Shown here piece after piece: positions 9,332-18,830 of a DNA stretch of 22,130 nt; position 1 is the first letter of the stretch; each line of letters opens with the position of its first letter. A program made the translations under genes and the position numbers. This DNA is from Haplomitrium mnioides (Eukaryota; Marchantiophyta; Haplomitriopsida; Calobryales). The stretch lies in assembly GCA_049999725.1 (NCBI GenBank), contig JBNGIS010008934.1:1-22130 (forward strand). Reading direction: 5' to 3'. The notes beneath the pieces are model-generated. The model saw only the letters and a list, made by a program, of their open reading frames with translations, was not told the DNA's origin and made no database searches.

Positions 9332-9746
9332 TAGACTCCCTTGTTTAGAATCTCAAGAGTCTCTGCTTGTATGTACTCTCAAGAGTCCCAACGTGCTTGG
9401 ACTATCAGAAGTCTAGGTGTGCTCGGATTGTAAAGAGTCCATACGTGCATAGACTCTTGAGAGTCCTTGTGTGCAAGGATTTTGGGTTGCCTAAGCACGC
9501 AATGACTTACGAGAGTCTATGCAAACATAAACTCTTCTCAATACTTTCACACTTTACCCATTGTTTTTCATACAAACATGAAATTATGGATGTCTATACG
9601 TGCTTGTACTACTGAGAGTCCATGCGCGCATAGACTTTTATGAGTCATTGCAAGCTTGGAAAACCAAGAGTCGATGCATGCATGGACTTTTGAGAGTCTA
9701 TGGGCGTCTAGAATGTAGAATCCAAGCACTAAGGACTCCTTTAATT
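9332..9746. repeat. Minisatellite of 26-bp dyad repeats, about 16 units
   Basis: The unit start AGTC (or a variant) occurs at 9358, 9384, 9410, 9436, 9462, 9488, 9514, then 9591, 9617, 9643, 9669 and 9695. Every step is 26 bases, and the 9514-9591 gap equals about three worn units. A worn unit at 9332 and another at 9721 extend the array. The core reads GTCYATRYGTGCATRGAC, self-complementary except for transitions; examples are 9436-9461 and 9617-9642. Frame-independent spacing and stops argue against coding. Confidence 0.85.
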
Positions 9747-10262
9747 TTGCTGCTTCATTCTATTCAAATGTTCTTTTTGCTATTGATTCAACATTGTTTT
9801 TTTGATAGTGGGACAAAACGTTTAAACGTCAACTAGCCAAAAAAGCTGGTAGCAGCTGCTAAGAGCAAAAAAAAGATTGGGGTTGTGGAAGAAGCCATCA
9901 ACAACCAAGACAAAGCTCAAGCCTTGGTCTCTTACCCTCCAGTTTTTTTGCCCTACTGTCAAAAGACAAGGGAGTGAAAAGCTACACATCAAATTGAAGT
10001 TGTTGGCCCTAGTTTAGATGGTGTTCTAGATGCAAATAAAGTAGATCTAGAATTCTATGTTGATGGCCTCAATGTAATGTTTTATAGGTCCACAGAGAGT
10101 CAAATGCATTAAAATTTAAGAGGTTCATGAAAACTAAAATTTTTACTTTAGTCATTGTTGACCTACTTTACAAATACAACCTTAAAGAATGCAAATATAA
10201 TGCCTCAAGCCTTGTTCAAATTATGGTATTTTTTACATTGCATCATTATTTGCGATTGTAAT
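9747..10262. other. Spacer between the 26-bp array and chromovirus B
   Basis: AT-rich. One stretch near 9834-9960 reads as KLVAAAKSKKKIGVVEEA in one frame and another near 10000-10110 as an open run, but neither resembles a known family and both end in stops. They could be the tail of the remnant at 7957-9222. No regulatory or RNA feature is seen. Confidence 0.35.
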
Positions 10263-10335
10263 TGTAATAGTACAAGCATGATGTTGCACTATTTATAAGA
10301 AAATAGAGAGGAGTGAAGTAGATGGTAGTGACTTT
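10263..10335 (+). repeat. Truncated 5' LTR of chromovirus B
   Basis: It begins TGTAATAGTACAAGCATGATG and contains TATTTATAAG, matching the LTR of copy A (from 4149 downward) and the 3' LTR at 14623. The match stops near GTAGTGAC at about 10332, where it jumps to TTTTTGGT and then the gag leader. The LTR 3' part and the primer-binding site are therefore deleted, possibly between short GTGACTTTT and GTCACTTTT repeats seen in copy A. Confidence 0.7.
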
Positions 10336-11128
10336 TTGGTGGAGAGTTACATAGAGAATCAAAGAGGGTGCTTCAAGGAATCAAACAAAAAATTGAACAT
10401 CTTTCTTGCTTTTGAAGTAGAGAAAAGACCACCTTTTTTAGAAGAAGAGAGTCATGTGCAGTTTCCAAAGCCAAAATCACATGATGAAAAGATGGTTCTT
10501 GATGTATATGAGAATTTCTTGTTCAATTGTGAGCAATACTTTAAAGCTACAAACATTAGAGAAGATGGTAAATGAATTCTATTTGTGACAAGTCTATTAG
10601 AAGGAATTGCAAAGACTTGGTGGAGATTTCAAATAGAGTAAGCATGATGTGGATTTGTTGCTCTTATTACCTCTTGGCGCAAGTTCAGGGCTCTAAATGC
10701 TCTAAAACGTAGCAAGAGATCATTTGTCAAAATTGAAGCAACTTGGTACAATAGGGAACTATGCTACATAATTTCAGAATATCATTACGCAAATTTCTAA
10801 TATGGACAAAGAAGAAACTCTAGATCATTTTGTTTGAAAATTTAAGTCTCTCACTAGTATGGAAGTGACAATGAGAGAGCCTTCTCAACTAGAAGAAGCA
10901 ATGTGCATGGTTGAACTGTATAACTCACTACTTGCTACTATAGAGACTAGGTCATGTCTTCAACAAGTTTTACCAAATTTTTGTGTACCACCAAATGAGG
11001 TTGTACCTATAGAGATTAACACATCGCAAACAATGACACTCAATAATGTAGAAAGTGAACGCATATGCCAAAAAGCAAGATGCTTTTGTTGTCAATAACT
11101 TGGTCATATGATTTCAAATTGTCTATGT
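10336..11128 (+). pseudogene. gag: gag of chromovirus B with zinc-knuckle remnant
   Basis: The N-terminal part is open at 10336-10575 and shares ENFLFNCEQYFKATNIRED with copy A. It is followed by stops and the TWWR gag hallmark near 10617. The C-terminal part is open at 10859-11098 (TMREPSQLEEA). At 11081-11122 the codons give C-F-C-C, then four positions, H, four positions, C: a CX2CX4HX4C zinc knuckle (RNA-binding) interrupted by one TAA at 11096-11098. This confirms that the family encodes a zinc knuckle and that copy A lost it. The stop at 10639-10641 corresponds to the stop at 3697-3699 in copy A. Confidence 0.82.
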
Positions 11129-11269
11129 TGCTAATGTCAAAATTTCCCTCTTCTTCAACCAACAATTCTAGAAGAGAAGAACCAAGAAAATGACAAGCCT
11201 TACTAAAAATAATTGAGTGATCTATTGAGACTTGGATTACTTCCAATAAAATTAAGAGCTAAGTGGGAA

Positions 11270-11760
11270 TTCAAAGTACCTTGTTTCATCTAAATGGCAT
11301 GGTTGATGAGCATGCTTGTAGAATATTGGTTGATTGTGAAAGTTTCATGTCTTAAGTTTTGCTAATAAAATCAAAGCAAAAACCTTACATATCAAGGGAA
11401 GTTTTGTAACTATGGCCGACAGCCAAAAACATGAAGTGTTCTACTCATAAAAGCCATTTCTTCTAAGGATTGGAAAGAAGTATGAGGATCCTACGAATTT
11501 TGTTATTGTGTGAGTATAATATGACATCATTTTAGACTTTCTTTGATTTGAAGATTGATCCACTCAAGTTGATTAGGTAAAATGACAAATTTCAAGTTAT
11601 TTTACAAGGCAAACAATTTTTTTTAAACATTCGACACTATTGGTGAAGAGGCCTAACCAATTCAACATATTGCTTTGATGGAAAAAAATTTCAATGTCTT
11701 TGTTGTTTGGATCAAACCTATCATGAACTTGAGTAATGAGAGTAGGAAGTCTCTACCTTT
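11270..11760 (+). pseudogene. pol: pol protease domain of chromovirus B, active site lost
   Basis: Aligned with copy A from LFHLNGMVDEHACRILVD onward. The catalytic triplet region is altered: Asp remains at 11332-11334, but the following Ser-Gly has become Cys-Glu and several residues after it are missing, followed by a TAA. Downstream identity to copy A continues with stops and frameshifts to the region preceding RT. Protease activity is not possible from this copy. Confidence 0.72.
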
Positions 11761-12480
11761 ATGAATAATGATATTTTGAAGCAGCTTGCAGATGTGTTTT
11801 CATATGATTTGCCAAATGAGTTACCATATAACTCGGGAATGCTCTTTTTGATTGAGTTAAAACTAGAAAATACTCTTTATAATTGGTAGGTGTATTGGTT
11901 ATCACCACAAGAATTGGAAGAGCTTTACAAAACCTTAATGGATCTTCTTTTGAATGATTTCATTCAACATTGTATTTCACTTTAAGGAGCATCAATATTT
12001 TTTGTACCAAAAAAAGATGGTGGATTTTGTCTTTGTACAAATTATCACGGCTTGGACAATCAAACAACAAAGAATGCTTGCTTATTATTGCATTTTGATG
12101 ATTTTTTGGATCAATTAAATGGTGTAAATTTTTTTTCTAAGTTGGATCTTTGAAGTAGCTATTGGTAAGTTCCTATCAAGCCAAGTGATATGCCAAAGAT
12201 AGCTTTTTGTATAGCATATGGGCGTTTTGTATGGAAGGTTCTTACATTTGGTCTCACTAATGCTACGACTATATTCATAGATCAAATGCATCAAATTTTC
12301 GAGGGGTTATTGGATAAGTTAGTTTTAGTGTTCTTGGATGATGTTCTTATTTTTAGTAAAATTGAATTTGAGCAACGCGATCATCTCACAGAAGTATTGC
12401 ATGGTTGCGTAGTTGGAAGTTTTATTCCAAGAGGTTCAAGTGTGAATTTTGGAAGAAAGAGGTTACTTATCTAGGGCAAA
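11761..12480 (+). pseudogene. pol: pol reverse transcriptase domain of chromovirus B
   Basis: The linker with LADVFSYDLP (about 11785) leads into RT motifs: [12 protein letters not shown] (about 12000), FSKLDL (about 12138), [10 protein letters not shown] (about 12243) and the catalytic FLDDVL at 12331-12348. The longest open stretch is 12190-12474. Stops at FSKLDL and shortly after lie where copy A has Arg and Gln codons, consistent with C-to-T changes. A frameshift after FSKIEFEQRDHL displaces the connection region. The catalytic aspartates survive but the reading frame does not. Confidence 0.88.
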
Positions 12481-13130
12481 AGATGTATACAAATGGTATT
12501 AAGATAGAGGAAAAGAAAATTAGAGCTATTGCATAATGGCCAACACCAAAGATGGCAAAGTACATTAGAGCCTTCAATGGATTTAAAAGTTTTCATCGAA
12601 AACTCATTCATTATTATACGCATATTGTTGCACCATATACAGATCTGCTAGGAAAAGAGGTCAAGTTTCAATGAATTGCCAAAGAGCAAGTAGCATTTTA
12701 AAAACTCGATGATGTGATATTGTCTTGTCATATCCTACGATTATATGATCCAAATGCACACTACATATTTGATTTTATGCTTCTAATATTGCTATTGGAG
12801 TAGTTTTACAACAAGGGTTTGAAGATGGACTTTATCCAATTTCCTTCATGTCACGCTAATTAAATGTGATGGAGAGAAGTATTCTACAAGGAATTGAGAG
12901 CAACTTGCAATGGTTTATGCTACCAAAGTGTGGAGACACTATCTTTTGAGAAAACATGTACTTATACAAACCGATCACAAGGAGTTGTTGCAATCAACTC
13001 ACTTGGAAAATATGACAAGTACTTATCATTGATGTGATGATCAATTACAACTCTTTGAAGTCAAGCAGGTTTCACACCATTCCAGATGCATTGTTACAAA
13101 GGCCAAATCATATGCTTAATATATTGAGGG
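12481..13130 (+). pseudogene. pol: pol RNase H region of chromovirus B
   Basis: Fragments in several frames match copy A in order: HYYTHIVAP and DLLGKEVKF (about 12612-12670), SNIAIGVVLQQGFEDGLYPI (about 12785-12842), then pieces of the STRDRE and TDHK regions near 12885-12980. The first catalytic Asp codon region has changed (the position reads FYAS). The end is marked by PDALLQRPN near 13081. There are at least three frameshifts and several stops, so it is clearly non-functional. Confidence 0.8.
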
Positions 13131-14094
13131 TAGCGAATGTGAGCATGCTACATCTTGATGAAGCAACCAGTAGAGGTCATTGACAAAAATACAATTGGCG
13201 GTAAAACATAGTGAGTATCATACTTTTTTTATTTAGGATGGTATTATCTATTAAGGTCATCAAATATATGTTCTACAAGATAACAAGCTTTGAATAGTTC
13301 ATTTGCAAGAAGCACATGACATCTCTATATCATGACATCTTGGAGTAGAAAAAACTAAAGAGTTGCTTCAACGCACTTGGTGGTGGCCAAACTTGGCTCG
13401 AGATGTTTGTGGTTTTGTTTGTTATTGTGAAAATTGTCAATGAAACAAGGTTTCAAATAAAAAGCTAGTTGAACTTCTTAAGCCATTGTTAATTTCTCCT
13501 TCTTGTTGGGAATATGTAAGTTTGGATCTTGTCACTTTACTTTCAATTACGCCTCGTGGGTTTATTGCGATTGTACTATTTATGGACAAGCTTAGCAAAC
13601 ATATTCATTTAGCACCAATTGTGGATATAGTGGATGCTCTATAATTGCCAAAATTTTATATTGATGTTGTATTTTGCTATCATGGAATGGCCAAGGTGTT
13701 AATATCTAATAGGAAAACACGTTTCACTGGAAAGTTTTGGAAAGAGTTGTTTAAACTTTTGGGAACCAAACTCTCTATCTTTATTGCCTATCATCTTCAA
13801 ATAGATGGGCAAATAGAGTACGCTAATCGCACTATTGAGGATAAGTTGTGCATATTTATCAACATTCATCATATTGATTGGGATAGTTTTCTACTGGTTG
13901 TGGAGTTTGCTTACAACAACTTCAAAGAAGAAAATATTGGAGTTTCTCATTTCTTTCTTAATTCGGGTCAACATTCTCTTGTTCTCAATGGTTTTATTTC
14001 TTTTTCCTCTTCCAATATTCTAAGCATTTCTATATTTTCATCTTGTTTATCTTCTTCTTTGCAAGATGTTTGCTACCACCTTGGTATTGTTTAA
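13131..14094 (+). pseudogene. pol: pol integrase of chromovirus B, second catalytic Asp lost
   Basis: The HHCC segment is visible at about 13300-13440 (EAHD, HLGVEKT, CENCQ), with TGA stops at 13291-13293 and 13441-13443 at the same codons as in copy A. The core has SLDLVT near 13520. The second Asp motif DRDPRF of copy A reads NRKTRF here; Asp has become Asn at 13708-13710. The Glu motif reads GQIEYANR, so Glu is kept. The segment 13645-14094 is open for 149 codons and has no frameshift between second Asp and Glu, unlike copy A. The loss of Asp alone would abolish integration. Confidence 0.88.
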
Positions 14095-14622
14095 AACAAA
14101 ACAAAAAAACAATATGTTGATAGATATCATTGTGATTTCTTTTATACTTTAGGTGACAAAGTTATGTTTTCTACTCACAATCTTCCTTTGTCTTTAGATA
14201 CTCAAGTTTGTAAGTTATTTTGAGCTTGGATTGGTTCTTTCTCTATTTCCCAAGTTATTTATTCCATTGCTTACAAGCTTGAGCTTCCTCTCCATATATG
14301 AAGATTCATCATGTTTTCCATGTATCTAAAGTAAATCATTTTGTTTTTAGTTTGTTTTCTTTTCCAACCCGTGTTCAAATTCCTCCTCTATCTATAATTC
14401 CCGATGATCATGAAGAATATAAAGTAGATCGTATTTTGGAAAAATGAGTTATTAAGCAAGGGTGACAACCTCAAGTTCAATATAAAGTTTTGTAGAAAGG
14501 ATGTCTTTTTCATGATGAAAGTTAGATGCCTTGTTCTAACCATGAAAATACTCAAGAGGTTATTTGGTTGTTTGAATCTATTGGCAATGATGAGAACATC
14601 ACCTTTAAGAAGGCAAAGATTA
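14095..14622 (+). pseudogene. pol: pol C-terminus and chromodomain of chromovirus B
   Basis: Continuing from integrase in shifted frames: VMFSTHNLPLSLDTQ (about 14160-14210), AWIGSFSISQVI, YKLELPLH, then HEEYKVDRILEK at about 14410 and PQVQYKVL at about 14470, the chromodomain core, followed by CSNHENTQEVIWLFE, the domain's C-terminal helix. Stops within the chromodomain lie at codons that are Arg or Trp in copy A, all explicable by C-to-T or G-to-A changes. Because this copy is complete at its C-terminus, it shows how the family ended. A purine-rich AAGAAGGCAAAG at 14607-14618 may be the polypurine tract. Confidence 0.83.
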
Positions 14623-14795
14623 TTTAATAGTACAAGCTTGATGTTGTGCTATTCATAAAAAATATAGAGGAGTAAAGAATATGGTGGTAACTATTAAAGA
14701 AGGATCATCTTTTAGTCAAGATTGGTATAACCACACTTTTAGGATTAGATCATCTTTTAGTAAAGTGGTATTAGAACTACTTGCATTTAAAGTCA
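14623..14795 (+). repeat. 3' LTR of chromovirus B
   Basis: It starts TTTAATAGTACAAGCTTGATG, matching the TGTAATAGTACAAGC starts at 4149 (minus) and 10263, immediately after the purine-rich tract. The match runs on to ACTTGCATTTAAAGTCA, the same end as the LTR of copy A. Inside are two imperfect copies of GATCATCTTTTAGT (about 14702 and 14747), making it about 60 bp longer than the copy A LTR. The 5' edge is well supported and the 3' edge is tentative. Confidence 0.65.
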
Positions 14796-15120
14796 CTTCT
14801 AGGGAAGTAGAATAAGATCATGCTTAGGGCTGAAGTTGGAAGTGACTTGTAAGTAAAAGAAATAGGTTGACAACTACTTCTCAAGTATAAATAGAATGGC
14901 TTCATTGCCAAACTTCTCATTTTGAAGTTAGCTTCAATTTTCTTGTGTTCTTTGGTTACTTGCCTTCTTGGATTTTTCTTGACTTATTGCCATTTGGTTG
15001 AATAAATCTATTAGAGTTATTTTTGAGTTCTTACTAATTTGGATTTTTTTTCTTTAGTTATTTTACAATAATTGCCTCTAAGGTATAGTCTTTTGTAATT
15101 ATTAAATTTTCCCATCAATT
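14796..15120 (+). promoter_or_regulatory. LTR-like promoter segment (TATA and AATAAA)
   Basis: TATAAATAG at 14886-14894 is followed by T/C-rich leader sequence and AATAAA at 15001-15006, the arrangement of a plant LTR with U3 TATA, R, and polyadenylation signal. It lies between chromovirus B and the copia element. It may be the 5' LTR of the copia element or the real distal part of the chromovirus LTR. TTTGGCATTG at about 15119 loosely resembles a worn Met-tRNA primer-binding site. No matching copy is recognisable after 19300, so ownership is unresolved. Confidence 0.45.
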
Positions 15121-15238
15121 TGGCATTGTTGATGATGCTCTTTTGGAAAGTTGATGCATGATCGATCATGACTTTTGATGAGTTATTCTAGTTGGAGTTT
15201 CAGTTTCATAATTCTTTGTTATGTTTATTTGTGCGTAA

Positions 15239-15870
15239 TTGTTTTACTTTGTTGATATGTCTTGCATATTTTATGGTATTCTAATAAGAACAAAACAAAC
15301 ATTCATCATTCTCAAAGTAAATCTCAAAGTTCAAGATTTTACAACAATTGCTAAGTATAGCAACAAGTTATTCAAAATTGCATCCCAATTAGCTCTTTGT
15401 GGGCAAATTGGGGATGATGATAAATGGATTGAAAACCTTTGTCCACATTCCATCTTATAAACATGATCATTGTTGCACAATAAATGAAGATAGGATTCAA
15501 AAGACACTCCAAGTTAATAGTTTGCATGTTGCTTGTTCAAAAGCATCAGAGCCTCATATTGAAGAATGCTAAGACCCAACTTCTTAGAACTCTACCTATA
15601 GTCTCCACATTTGAAACGAACTTCAATATGCCCAACTCTAATAAATGGAACCCATACAAGGGTTTTCTATAGAATATAGAACAATATTTCAAAGGAGGAA
15701 GATCTCAAAAAGGTAAATATCAAGATGTAGTGGTTGTAGAAAAGAAGGATTCAAACCAACTAGATGATGAAGACCTCCAATAGGAAAAAGAATCCAACGA
15801 GAAGACAAATCCAAATCAGTGATCTATTTCAAATATGGGACAAATAGCTATACAGAAATTTTTTGTCGTA
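15239..15870 (+). pseudogene. gag: gag of copia element C
   Basis: The 15239-15460 frame contains AKYSNKLFKIASQLALCGQI, characteristic of the UBN2-type gag of plant copia elements, preceded by Lys-rich sequence. It continues at 15484-15672 (CMLLVQKHQSLILKNAKT, then FNMPNSNKWNP) after two stops. A worn zinc knuckle lies near 15830-15865, where the first Cys has become Tyr (KYGTNSYTEIFC). Frame breaks separate the pieces. The gag would have formed the virus-like particle. Confidence 0.75.
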
Positions 15871-16110
15871 TACCCTCTCACGTGGTGACTTTATACAAGA
15901 GCAATAAGACTACATATGGTACTTTCTTGGAGAAAGAACACATGCCATAAGATTTCATAGTTGAAGAAGACTTGTCTACAAAAAATCATATGATAGATGA
16001 CATTTTTGATAGTCTACCTTTAGACAATATCAACATATATATCATGGATAGTAGGACAACCCACAATTTCTTAAAGAGTGAGACATATTTTTTTTGAGAT
16101 TTTTTTTTCT
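15871..16110 (+). pseudogene. pol: pol protease of copia element C
   Basis: After the zinc-knuckle remnant, an acidic linker with FIVEEDLSTKN (about 15955) leads to IMDSRTTHNFLKSE at about 16041-16082, the copia aspartic-protease active site. The Gly of the usual Asp-Ser-Gly has become Arg (AGG), a single G-to-A type change that would destroy activity. Sequence after this is short and interrupted by stops. Confidence 0.7.
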
Positions 16111-17370
16111 TTTAAACAAATAACTACCATAATGAGTAGTAATCAGATTGAAGAAGTACATGGATCTCAATAAATCATTTTACCACAAGGTATAATCTTG
16201 GATATATAATACGCTATGTATGCACCAAAAGCAACCAGAAACCATATAAGTTTTAAGATATTAGAGAAAAATGGCTTCCATGTACATACTAATACCATGA
16301 AGTCTTACATACTCTAGAAAAGACCTCCAAAGGCATAAAAGTAAAGGAAGCATTATTTCTGTATCCACTTGGTTTCTATATCACACAATTTCATGCTTGT
16401 CATATTGATGCAATACAAGATAACATAATGAAACTTTGGTTTAACAGATTATGACATCTAGGAAATTTTTTGTTTCAAAGAATGATGTGAGTGGCCCAAA
16501 GCATTCACTCTATGATAAATCATGGATTCATTAAGAGACCATGCATTATATGCTCTCAAGGGAAGTTGGTTCTCATATCATCCATGTCTAAAACAGCCAT
16601 GCAGATACCTAGATTTCTAGAAAGAATCCACACAAGTCTATATAGTCCTATTGACCCACCAAGTTGATCCTATAGATATTTTTTGGTCATAATATGTGCA
16701 TCTTTAAAATAGTCACAAATTTCTTTACTCTCCACTCAAAATCTGGTCTTCCCTATAATTCTGGCCCATATTTTGAAATTAAAAGGAAAAATTTCTAAGA
16801 TATTGATGAATTTCTATATGAACATTGGCATTGATGTACTATACTGAGTAGCACATGTTCATCTTCAGAATGGCATCACTGAATGAGTAACACATAGTAT
16901 CTAGATGATTTCCATACCTCTCTTGATACAGAAAAAGTTGCCTATCTAATCTTAGGGTCAAGTAGTACTACATGCTTCATCATTATTAAAATATCAACTA
17001 TCTACATTTAATTCTTTGACTCCTCACTAGCTTTCATTTGGTGTTAATCCAAATATATCACATGTGTGGACATTCAATTGTCAAGCCTTAGTCTTGAGTA
17101 TATGATCCAAGAGGACAAAGATAGGCCTTCAAAAGCAAAAATGATATGTATAGGTTATGATTCCCCTTCTATTCTTTGCTATTTAGAACCATCTACAGTT
17201 TATGTATTTCAAGTCAAAGTTGCGGAGTGCCATTTCTATGAGGATATATTTCTATTATTGCTTGAAGGACAAAAAAATACAGCCATATCACCAAAAGAAT
17301 TCCAATGGTTTACTTTATGCACTTATAGAATGACTAGAGAACAAGACAATGTGAGAAGGAAGTAAAGAGA
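16111..17370 (+). pseudogene. pol: pol GAG-pre-integrase and integrase of copia element C
   Basis: The GAG-pre-integrase zinc-binding part is seen at about 16440-16580 (HLGN, then CIICSQGKLV). The core begins at about 16610 with FLERIHTSLYSPIDPP; the residue where the first catalytic Asp is expected reads Cys (IICAS, about 16690-16704). The HVHLQNGITE motif containing the catalytic Glu is at about 16855-16885. The stretch between them, which should hold the second Asp motif, is shorter than expected and lacks it. The C-terminal part is open at 17066-17365 with AKMICIGYDSPSILCYLEPS and ECHFYED. At least two catalytic residues are missing. Confidence 0.78.
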
Positions 17371-18830
17371 ATTCTATAATTAACAAAGACAGTTGAACAA
17401 TCATCAAATACATTCAATGAGATTGGATAGGTGACTAGTTCCTATATGCCTAATGCAAATGTCCATGCACGATTGCAAGGCTTAGCTTGGACAAAATCAG
17501 CAATTGATCAACCACCAATGGCAAAGAGAGGTTGTTATAAAAGCACAAAAGACTTTTGTCTCAAGAAAATAGATTCAACTCAGAGGACAACACCCTCTAC
17601 AAATGTGTCATCATCATGTTCAACACCCATACCTCAGCCTACAACACTCTTTTAGATAATGCAGACAATGAGGAAATTTCCATTCACTATGTGAATTCCG
17701 AGACTATTTGGCATAGAGAGAGTTTAGAAATGGGTGTTAAGTTTTCCTATATGATTACTCAGACTAATTTCTATATTCCACATGATCCAAAGACTATCAA
17801 GGAAGCACAAGACAACCCTTACTAGTTGGAATGGGAAAACACAATGAATTTCAAAATATGATTACTCAGACTATTTTCTATATTCCACATGATCCAAGAA
17901 CTATCAAGGAAGCACAAGAAAACCCTTGCAATTTGGAATGGGAAAACACAATGAATTCCAAATTGGATTCAATGATAAAAAGACAAGAGTTGGATTACCA
18001 ACACCCATTCATGCCTACTTGATCAATTATCGATAAATATTTGTCAAAAAGATAGATGTTAAAGAAAATGTTGTAAGATATAAAGCATGCTCTATATATA
18101 GCCAAAGGCTGTATAAAAATACCAAGGCAAGAATTTGATTTCATATATGCATCTTTTATGGATGCAATCACATATCGGTAACTAGTAGGCTTTTTCTTAG
18201 AGCATGAGCCCATGAAACATCAGAAGGATGAAGTGAGATCATACCTCAATGGGCTATTGGATATCCACATATACATAAAAGAACCTCCCAACTAATCAAA
18301 AGGAATATCCATCATATTCAAGAAGAGAATGTTTCGAAGAGATGTTAAGAGATTTCAAGAAGAGATGTTAGCCATGGGAACAATAAAGAAATTACACCAT
18401 GCTTATTCATCAAACATGTAAGCAAGGAGCTTATTATTGTTGTCATCTATGTTGATGACATTAATCTTCTTGGCCATTCATCTTTAATTAAGCATACCAT
18501 TGAGATGTTTAAGAAAACTTTTGATTTGAAGTATATTGGAGGACTACTTATTGTTTAGGCTTTTAGTTTGGATAAAGCTTATCTGATTACTTTTTCTAAG
18601 GAGATTTATAAGTTGGATAGAGATAAAGACATGATCAAAAAGAGAATTGAAACTAAACCTTTACTTGGATCTGAGACATCTTATCTGTCAACCATTGGTG
18701 CTCTTATATTTCTTGCCAACCAAACTCATCTTGACATTTCTTTTGTTTTGAACTTGCTTACTACACAGAGTTCACAACCTACTATACGACATTGGAATGG
18801 TGAAAAATGTATATTTTGATACATATAATG
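17371..18830 (+). pseudogene. pol: pol reverse transcriptase of copia element C
   Basis: The RT region starts with the linker carrying DPRTIKEAQENP and LEWENTMNSKLDSM (about 17890-17980), present twice because of a 107-bp tandem duplication. Next come KENVVRYKA (about 18060), EFDFIYASFMDAITYR (about 18132-18179) and YLNGLLDIHIYIKEPP (about 18242-18290). The catalytic YVDD is encoded at 18448-18459, followed by LLGHSSLIKHTIEMFKKTFD. The C-terminal part 18568-18819 is open (LSTIGALIFLANQTHLDISF). Catalytic Asp residues are kept at YVDD, but the frame changes several times and stops occur throughout. Confidence 0.85.
17751..17964 (+). repeat. 107-bp tandem duplication inside copia RT
   Basis: The sequence from ATGATTACTCAGACTA at 17751 recurs at 17858, with near-identical content (CCACATGATCCAA, ACTATCAAGGAAGCACAAGA, GAATGGGAAAACACAATGAATT). 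The unit is 107 bases, not a multiple of three, so the duplication shifts the frame. The few differences between copies show that it is much younger than the element's general decay. Confidence 0.9.

Larger units (their letters stand above)
10263..14795 (+). mobile_element. Ty3/gypsy chromovirus copy B, degenerate, both ends present
   Basis: Same family as copy A on the opposite strand, with matching LTR start, gag, protease, RT, RNase H, integrase and chromodomain in order. It is more decayed: every domain carries several stops and frameshifts, the protease active site is changed, and the integrase has lost a catalytic Asp. Three premature stops coincide with those of copy A (10639, 13291 and 13441, matching A 3697, 1194 and 1044). 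The 5' LTR is truncated and no primer-binding site remains. The element keeps a zinc knuckle and a complete chromodomain C-terminus that copy A lacks or has lost to the window edge. Confidence 0.92.

Noticed and set aside
7468-9746. CRISPR-like arrays suggested by 24- and 26-bp periodic repeats
   Set aside because: Units abut without unique spacers, are strongly diverged, no cas genes are present and the setting is a plant genome.
14765-14777. Primer-binding-site-like TGGTATTAGAAC inside the 3' LTR of B
   Set aside because: Its position inside the LTR match, before the shared LTR end, argues against a functional PBS; kept only as a note on the junction.
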